Source of the DNA: CAYONP01 sp964405335 | GTDB lineage: Bacteria; Armatimonadota; UBA10988 | DNA: 9,145 nt | Direction of reading: 5' to 3' | Assembly: GCA_964405335.1 (NCBI GenBank) | Contig: CAYONP010000145.1 | Coordinates: forward strand, 1 to 9,145 | Shown: in pieces, positions 1 to 5,300 of the stretch | How the letters are laid out: every line of letters begins with the position of its first letter | How positions within the stretch are numbered: position 1 is the stretch's first letter | Made by a program: the position numbers and the translations under genes | The notes under the pieces: model-generated | Told to the model about the DNA's origin: nothing | Seen by the model: the letters and a program-made list of their open reading frames with translations, nothing else | The model's database searches: none

Positions 1-3
1 GCC

Positions 4-34
4 GGGGGGGGGTCGGGGGAGTCTGTGGGAGGGG
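4..34 (+). other. Putative G-quadruplex motif
   Basis: Four G-runs lie close together on the + strand: 4-12 (nine G), 15-19 (five), 27-29 (three) and 31-34 (four). The loops are TC, a 7-nt loop (20-26) and a single A. This meets the usual G3+N1-7 pattern for an intramolecular quadruplex. Whether it folds in the cell, or is only G-rich filler, cannot be told from sequence. Confidence 0.5.
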
Positions 35-110
35 TTGTCTTCTGGGTCGAACGGAATCAGGGGCCTCGGGCCTTGACCCCCCCTGCCCCCCGCGGGAAGG
101 GGGTCGGGGG
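8..110 (+). repeat. 12-nt G-rich direct repeat, two copies (8-19 and 99-110)
   Basis: GGGGGTCGGGGG occurs exactly at 8-19 and again at 99-110. The second copy forms most of the right arm of the hairpin at 79-111. The sequence is of low complexity, so chance or slippage is possible. It could also belong to a dispersed intergenic repeat family. Confidence 0.45.
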
Positions 111-111
111 G
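79..111 (+). repeat. Long C-run/G-run stem-loop
   Basis: The left arm 79-91 can pair with the right arm 99-111. Positions 87-91 pair with 99-103, G85 with C105, T84 with G106 (wobble) and 79-83 with 107-111. C86/T104 is the only mismatch. The loop is the seven bases 92-98. There is no T-run after it, so it is not a classical Rho-independent terminator, although it could halt or protect RNA from an upstream gene. A REP-like intergenic element is an alternative. Confidence 0.55.
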
Positions 112-129
112 TTAGGTCGCGCTGACGGC

Positions 130-203
130 CACGCCGGGTAGGTCCGCCTCGCCGAGCCGGCCGGCCCGTTCGGCGAACGGGCCCTACCTGCACGCCGGGC
201 AGG
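130..203 (+). repeat. Imperfect 13-nt direct repeat flanking the palindrome
   Basis: CACGCCGGGTAGG (130-142) and CACGCCGGGCAGG (191-203) differ at one base and bracket the palindrome at 163-183. GGTAGG (137-142) is also complementary to CCTACC (183-188), and CCTGC (187-191) to GCAGG (199-203). Several competing foldings are therefore possible in this block. Confidence 0.45.
163..183. repeat. Perfect palindrome with 10-bp arms and one central base
   Basis: The arm GGCCCGTTCG (163-172) and its exact reverse complement (174-183) flank a single G at 173. In RNA this would be a 9-bp stem with a GGC loop. It has no adjoining T-run. It may be an upstream terminator-like hairpin, a dimeric protein-binding site or part of a dispersed intergenic repeat; sequence alone does not decide. 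Confidence 0.55.
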
Positions 204-235
204 CTCGGGGGTAACCTCGCGTCCCGGCCGCGCGG

Positions 236-265
236 TTGACCGATCTTGCGCCTGTCGGCTAAGAT
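236..265 (+). promoter_or_regulatory. Sigma70-type promoter of tRNA-Gln
   Basis: The -35 element TTGACC (236-241, five of six consensus bases) is separated by 18 bases from the -10 element TAAGAT (260-265, four of six). Transcription would start near 272, a few bases before the mature tRNA 5' end at 279. This spacing is typical of tRNA promoters. With the next gene only 36 bases past the tRNA and no terminator seen between them, the promoter may also serve glmU, rplY, pth and the giant gene. Confidence 0.65.
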
Positions 266-278
266 GGCCGCCTGGCGG

Positions 279-349
279 TGGGGCGTGGCCAAGTGGCAAG
301 GCAGGGGACTTTGGATCCTCGATCCCAGGTTCGAATCCTGGCGCCCCAG
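279..349 (+). tRNA. tRNA-Gln, anticodon UUG
   Basis: The 71-nt gene folds as a full cloverleaf. The acceptor TGGGGCG (279-285) pairs with CGCCCCA (342-348). The D-arm is 288-302. The anticodon arm GGGGA-CTTTGGA-TCCTC has TTG at positions 34-36, reading CAA and, by wobble, CAG. The variable loop is GATC, and the T-arm is CCAGG-TTCGAAT-CCTGG. The first pair is U1-A72 and the discriminator base is G73, both known features of bacterial tRNA-Gln. CCA is not encoded (TGA follows), so a CCA-adding enzyme must add it. A tRNA-Gln next to the prs-ctc-pth cluster is, from memory, also found in some other bacteria. Confidence 0.96.
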
Positions 350-385
350 TGACCCGCACCCGATCCCGCGGCGACGGGCGAGGCG

Positions 386-1132
386 ATGGACGAAGCGGCG
401 GTCATCATGGCGGCGGGCAAGGGCAAGCGGATGCACTCCGACCTGCCCAAGGTCCTCCACCGCGCCGCCGGCCGCCCGCTGGTCGAGTGGATTGTCCGAG
501 CCTGCCGTGAGGCCGGCATCGGGCGCATCGTGGTCGTCGTCGGCCATGGCGCCGAGCAGGTCAAGGCGGCGCTGGCGGACTATCCGGTCGAGTTCGCGCT
601 GCAGGCCGAGCAGCTCGGCACGGGCCATGCCGCGGCCCAGGCGCGGCCGCTGCTCGACGGCTTCGCCGGCCGTTTGTTCGTGCTCAACGGCGACACGCCG
701 CTGCTCGACGCGGCGACGCTCGCCGCGATGCGCGCGGCGCTGGTCGACGGGGTCAAGGCGGTCCTGGTCTCGATGATCCCGGCCGAGCCGCTCGAGTATG
801 GGCGGGTCATCCGCGGCGACGACGGGCTGGTGATGGACACGATTGAGGAGCGCGATTGCACGCCGGAGCAGCGGGCGCTGCGCGAGCTGAACGCCGGGTT
901 CTACGCCTTCTGGTGCCCCGAGATTTGGCAGGTGCTCGAGTCGCTGCAGTGCGACAACCAGGCGGGTGAGTATTACATCACCGACGTGGCGCGGCATTAC
1001 GGCCGGCGCGGCGAGCCGGTGGTGGCGGTGATTGCGCCCGAGGAGGTCTGTCTGGGGGTCAACACCCCGGCGCAGCTCGCCCGGGCCGAGGGACTGCTGA
1101 TCGCGCGGGGTGAGCCGGCCGACGGAGAGTAA
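386..1132 (+). CDS. glmU: Single-domain GlmU-type UDP-GlcNAc pyrophosphorylase
   Basis: This 248-residue protein matches the N-terminal nucleotidyltransferase half of GlmU, which makes UDP-GlcNAc from GlcNAc-1-phosphate and UTP in the cytoplasm for peptidoglycan and other envelope polymers. Visible motifs are the nucleotide-binding loop AAGKGKRMHSDLPKVLH (9-25), QAEQLGTGHA (about 73-82), NGDTPLL with the metal-binding Asp103, the EERDCT segment (154-159), GEYYITD (194-200) and GVN with the predicted catalytic Asn226. Full GlmU is about 450 residues. The left-handed beta-helix acetyltransferase half is absent, and the stop is followed at once by rplY with no helix remnant, so acetylation of GlcN-1-P must come from another enzyme. 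The start at 386 preserves the first beta strand; its ribosome site (GAGG, 380-383) is very close and weak. Another sugar-1-phosphate substrate cannot be excluded. Confidence 0.85.
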   Translation: MDEAAVIMAAGKGKRMHSDLPKVLHRAAGRPLVEWIVRACREAGIGRIVVVVGHGAEQVKAALADYPVEFALQAEQLGTGHAAAQARPLLDGFAGRLFVLNGDTPLLDAATLAAMRAALVDGVKAVLVSMIPAEPLEYGRVIRGDDGLVMDTIEERDCTPEQRALRELNAGFYAFWCPEIWQVLESLQCDNQAGEYYITDVARHYGRRGEPVVAVIAPEEVCLGVNTPAQLARAEGLLIARGEPADGE

Positions 1133-1133
1133 C

Positions 1134-1808
1134 ATGGAAGCGGTACAACTGGCGGCGCGCGATCGCGCCCGGACCGGCTCGGGCGGCGCCCGCGCCTCGC
1201 GCCGCGACGGCTACGTGCCGGGCGTGGTCTATGGCAAGAAAGTGGCCGCGCGCTCGGTCGAGGTCGCCTCGCGCGAGCTGTCGCGGCTGCTCCGCGAGCA
1301 CGGCACGGCCGGGGTGATCAACCTGAGCATCGAGGGCGAGCCCGCGCCGCTGGCGGTGTTGTTCAAGCGGATCCAGCAGGAGCCGGTGAGCAAGGAGCCG
1401 CTGCACCTCGATTTCCACGCCATCGCGCTGGACGAGGAGGTGACCGTCGAGGTGCCGCTCGAGGTGGTCGGCCATGCTCCGGGCGCCGACCGCGGCGGCG
1501 TGGTGCAGCTGGTCCGGCGCGAAGTCAGCGTCGCCTGCCTGCCGTTGACCATTCCGGAGTCGATCGCGGTCGACATCAGCGGCCTCGCGCTCGACACCAG
1601 CCTCAGCGCCGGAGACCTGATCATGCCGGCCGAGGTGAGGCTGGTCACCGACGCCGACGAGACGATTGTCACCTGCGCGGTGCCGGCGGTGATGGAAGAG
1701 CCGGTCGAGGAGGCCGAGGAAGAGGCCGCGCCGGTCGAGGGCGCCGAGGAGGCCGAGGGTGCGGCTGCCAAGGATGCGCCGGCCGAGGGAACCGGAAGCG
1801 ACGACTAG
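1134..1808 (+). CDS. rplY: 50S ribosomal protein L25, long general-stress (Ctc/TL5) form
   Basis: The 224-residue product is the long two-domain form of L25, which binds 5S rRNA in the large ribosomal subunit. The N-terminal 5S-binding domain (about 4-97) includes VPGVVYGKK (28-36) and the conserved LHLDFH segment (90-95). The TL5-type beta domain spans about 98-188. The last 35-40 residues are a very acidic Glu/Ala tail, common in this family. The ATG at 1134 lies one base after the glmU stop with GGAGAG at 1124-1129, which supports coupled translation. An in-frame GTG at 1110 would add eight residues not expected in L25. The coding sequence for the acidic tail overlaps the start of pth. Confidence 0.93.
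   Translation: MEAVQLAARDRARTGSGGARASRRDGYVPGVVYGKKVAARSVEVASRELSRLLREHGTAGVINLSIEGEPAPLAVLFKRIQQEPVSKEPLHLDFHAIALDEEVTVEVPLEVVGHAPGADRGGVVQLVRREVSVACLPLTIPESIAVDISGLALDTSLSAGDLIMPAEVRLVTDADETIVTCAVPAVMEEPVEEAEEEAAPVEGAEEAEGAAAKDAPAEGTGSDD
1746..1752 (+). promoter_or_regulatory. Shine-Dalgarno sequence deciding the pth start
   Basis: GAGGAGG lies six bases before the GTG at 1759, within the Glu-rich tail codons of rplY. The alternative ATG at 1774 has no ribosome site at a usual distance. This favours GTG 1759, although GAG codons in the acidic tail would produce such a motif by chance. Confidence 0.5.
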
Positions 1809-2367
1809 GCGGCTCATCGTGGGCCTGGGCAATCCGGGCCCCAAGTACCGCGCGACGCGTCACAACGTCGGGTTTGTGGTGGTCGAGCGGCTGCTCGACC
1901 GCCTGCCGCCGGCCCGATCGTGGAACAAACACCAGGCCGACGTCTTCCAGATTCAGCAGGCCGGCGAGCAGTGGCTGCTGGTCAAGCCGCTGACCTACAT
2001 GAATCTCAGCGGCAACGCGGTGGCGGCGGTGTTGCGCTACTACGACGTGCCGCTCGAGCGGCTGCTGGTCGTCTGCGACGACTTCAATCTGCCGCTCGGG
2101 CGGCTGCGCTTTCGACGCGACGGCAGCCACGGCGGGCAGAAGGGCCTGGCCGACATCATCGCGAAGCTGGGCAGCGACGAGTTCGCGCGGCTGCGCATCG
2201 GCATCGCCGCGCCGGGCGAGGACGCGCTGGACCACGTCCTCGGCACTTTTGCCGAGGAGGAGCGTCCGGTCATGCAGGAGGCCGTCGAACGGGCCGCCGA
2301 TGGGGTCATCACTTGGTGTCAGCAGGGAATCGAAGCGGCCATGAACGCTTACAACGCCGCGGGGTGA
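1759..2367 (+). CDS. pth: Peptidyl-tRNA hydrolase
   Basis: This 202-residue cytoplasmic enzyme cleaves peptidyl-tRNAs dropped by stalled ribosomes, releasing free tRNA. Family motifs are GLGNPG (22-27, Asn25 matching E. coli Asn10), TRHNVGF with catalytic His35 (E. coli His20), TYMN (Met81/Asn82), CDDFNLP with Asp107 (E. coli Asp93) and GSHGGQKG (122-129). At the last motif the usual His-Asn (E. coli 113-114) is Gln127-Lys128. I chose GTG 1759 for its ribosome site; ATG 1774 would give 197 residues. Either start leaves a short Arg-rich extension before the first beta strand. The gene overlaps rplY by 50 bases (35 if ATG), and its TGA overlaps the GTG of the next gene, indicating a coupled operon. 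Confidence 0.94.
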   Translation: MRLPRMRRPREPEATTRRLIVGLGNPGPKYRATRHNVGFVVVERLLDRLPPARSWNKHQADVFQIQQAGEQWLLVKPLTYMNLSGNAVAAVLRYYDVPLERLLVVCDDFNLPLGRLRFRRDGSHGGQKGLADIIAKLGSDEFARLRIGIAAPGEDALDHVLGTFAEEERPVMQEAVERAADGVITWCQQGIEAAMNAYNAAG

Positions 2368-5300
2368 GACGGCTCCGCACCTGGCTGGTCGTCCTGCTCG
2401 CCGCCGGCGCCGCCGGCGGCCAGGAGCCGCCCGCCGGCTACCGCACGCTGGTTGCCACACCCGACCGGCAGCATGACGTTCGCCTCGCGCTGCCCGACGG
2501 CTCGCCACGCGAATTCCTCTTCGCCCTGCAGGACGCAGAGCACGGTTACCGGCTTGCCCTGGCCGACGGCGAAACGCGCCTGGAGCGGCTCGACGGCGGC
2601 ACGGCGCGGCGCATCGCCAGCGCGGCCACCGCGCTCGGCGACGGTCCACACGAGCTGATTCTCCGCCTCCGCGAGAGCAGTCTCTACGTGCTGCTCGACG
2701 GCCGCTACCTGCTCGATGTCATGGACGGGGTCTATCGCGGCGGGCAGGTGGCCGTGCCCGAGGCCGACGGCCTGACCATCGCCGCGGACGGTTACCAACC
2801 AGCCGAGGACATCTTCTTCTCCGACGACTTCATGCGCACCGAGCAGCAACAGCAGCTCGGCGTCTGGCAGCATGTGCATGGCGGGTGGCGGTTCTACTCG
2901 GTCAGCGAGACCAACCCGCGGGCCGACGTGCGGCTGTCGGTCAACCCGTTCAGCTTGGGCCTGCACAGCCCCGATGCCGAGCCGGCGGCGGTCACCGCCG
3001 GTTATCCGTTCTGGAGCGATTACGACGCTTCGGTGGCGATCCGCAGCCGCGGCGCGGTCGCCGGCATCATCGCCTGCTACCGCGCGCCGGGCGACTACTG
3101 GCTGCTCCGCGCCGACTTCCGCGAGCGCACGCTGCGCCCGCGGCGGATCGAGTTGGTCCGCGTCAAAGACGGCGCCGAGACGGTGCTGCGTGGCGGCAGC
3201 ACGCTGCTCATGGCCGACCAATGGTACCGCCTCGGCATCCGCCTGCGCGGACCTCGGCTGCAGTGCTACCTCGACGGCGCGCTGGTCTTCGACTGGCTCG
3301 ATCCCGAGGCGACCGGCGGGCCGATGGGCCTGTGGACAAGTGGCGCGGTCGAGACGCTGTTCGACGATATCAAGGTCGAGACCAACCTCTCCTGGCCGCT
3401 CGATCGCGGCGCGGTGCTCAAGCGCAACGGTGCCGCCCACGGCACGTGGCGCTTCGGCGGCGTCAACGGCGAGCCCGAGACCGGGCCGCCGGTGCCGCGG
3501 CAGCTCGTCTCGCCGGCCGGCGCGGCGGTCTACGAGCTGGGCGACCCGGCCGGCGGGCCGTTCCGCCTCGAGGCCGAGGTGCGCTTCGATCAGCCCGGCG
3601 AGGTCGGCTTCGTCTGGTCGTGGCAGGATGAGCGCAACCACGGTTACGCTGTCTGGCAGACGGCGAGCAGCCGGCTGCGCATCGGCCGCCTGGTCGACGG
3701 CGTCGACCAGCCGCTCGGCCTGGTCACCGACAGCCTGACGCCGGGGCGGACGCACCAGGTTGCCCTCGACCTGACCACGCCGGGCCGGCTGCAGCTTCGC
3801 CGTGACGGTCTGCTGCGGCTGCGCGCGCCGCTGGCCGAGCCGCCGGCGGGCCGGCTCGGGCTGCTCAGCGAGGGCGTGTCGGCAACGTTCAGCGACCTGC
3901 TGCTGCGCCAGCACGTGCCGGTCGACACCGAGGTGGTGGTCGACAACGCCAACTTCGCCGGCGATCCGTACATGCTCAACTGGGCCAGCAGCCTGGCCGA
4001 CTGGCAGCCGGTCGGCGAGCCCAAGGCCGACGCCATGGGCCAGCAGGTCTACTGGCACAAGGGCGACTTCTACCGCGCCTACCGCCTGACCGTGCCGGCC
4101 AAGGGCAGCCTGGCGCTGCTGCTCAACGCCGCCGAAGAGTCCTGGCAGCCGCCGGCCGACGCCGACGCCGCGCACGCCATGCGGCTCGAGGCGCCCGGCG
4201 CTGGTGACGGCTATGCCCTGCACATCGTCGGCGCCGGTGCCGAGGGCGGCAGTCTGCACCTCTTCCGCGCCGGCGTGCGGGTGCTCGAAGCGCCGCTGCC
4301 GGCGGAGGTGGGTGAGCTGGTCATCGCCCATGACGGCGGGGTGACCTGGGTCGAGGGCGACGGCGCCGACCTGCTGGTCTACCACGACCCGCAGCCTCTG
4401 CGCGGCCCGCGGGTGGCCTTGCGGGTGGCCGATCAGGACGCGCTCTATCAGGTCGCCTGCCGCCGCGAGGGGGTGATCGACGAGATTTTCGAGCACGCGC
4501 CGGACCAGTGGATTCAGCAGGGCGAGTGGGAGATCACCAACCGGTTCAGTTGCACGCCGACCTGGAGCCAGATGGCCGCCCTGGCCCGCGGCGAGCTGGG
4601 CGCGCTGTGGCACAAGGCCGCCTTCGACGGCAACGTGACGGTCGAGTATTACGCCGGGATGCGGATGCAGACACCGGTCGGCGGCAGCGGCTGGGTCGGC
4701 TACTACCCGCGGCCGGGCGACTTCAACTGCACCCTTGCCGCGCGGCCGTTCGATCTGGCCAGCGGCTTCAGCCTCATCCCCGGCGCGTGGGACGGTGACT
4801 GGTCATCGACCCTGACCCGCTATGCGCACGGCGCCGAGGTCCTGGCCGAGACCGACCGGCCGCTGGTGCCGCGGACGCGCGAGGATCAGGGCCAGCGCTA
4901 CATCGACGTGCCTTACATCCGCGCCGGCCGCGACGTGCATGGGGCCTGGTATTACGTCAAGAGCCGGTATGTCGACGGCACGCTGCGCGGGCTGTTCGAC
5001 AACGTGCCGGTGCTCGACGCCGACGCGCCGAGGTCGGATGGGCATCAGGTCGCCGTCTGGACCCAGGATAACGAGGTCGTCCTGGCGCGGGTGCGGATCA
5101 CCTATGAACAGAAGCGGATGCCGCCGGCGCTGGTCGATCTGCCGCCGGTCGGGCCGAGCGAGCCGGTCACCGGGCAGACCGTGCTGACCTGCACCGAGGC
5201 GCCGGGGCTCTACTACGAGTTCGACCAATCGACCGAGGGCTGGGCCCCGCGCGATGCCCACAGCCGGCTGCTGGTCGAGCGCACCGAGGTCGCCGGCCGG

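Larger units (their letters stand above)
1..235. other. Non-coding, structure-rich region upstream of tRNA-Gln
   Basis: I see no convincing gene here. The only open frame of any size lies on the - strand (57-359) and starts inside the antisense of the tRNA, so it is not credible. The stretch instead contains long G and C runs, two strong inverted repeats and short direct repeats, listed separately. It probably separates an upstream gene lying outside the window from the tRNA promoter. Confidence 0.6.

Noticed and set aside
57..359. 100-residue - strand open frame beginning MRVTGAPGFEPGIEDPK
   Set aside because: Its N-terminal part is the antisense translation of tRNA-Gln (279-349). The APGFEPG-type peptide is a well-known false prediction opposite tRNAs, and the rest runs through G/C-run sequence.
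246..776. 176-residue + strand open frame across the tRNA and the 5' part of glmU
   Set aside because: It runs through a tRNA gene and is out of frame with glmU. Its Arg/Ser-rich product looks like a frame shadow.
1110..1133. GTG at 1110 as the rplY start
   Set aside because: It would overlap glmU and add eight residues absent from L25 proteins. ATG 1134 has a good ribosome site (GGAGAG) and begins at the expected place.
1920..2363. N-terminal extension of the giant frame upstream of 2364
   Set aside because: This part lies wholly inside pth in another frame and reads as Arg/Gly-rich nonsense. The signal peptide begins exactly at GTG 2364.
2349..4613. 754-residue - strand open frame opposite the giant gene
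   Set aside because: Long antisense frames are expected in such G+C-rich DNA. It is rich in Arg/Ala/Gln/Val with no family motif, while the + strand product has coherent domains and a signal peptide.
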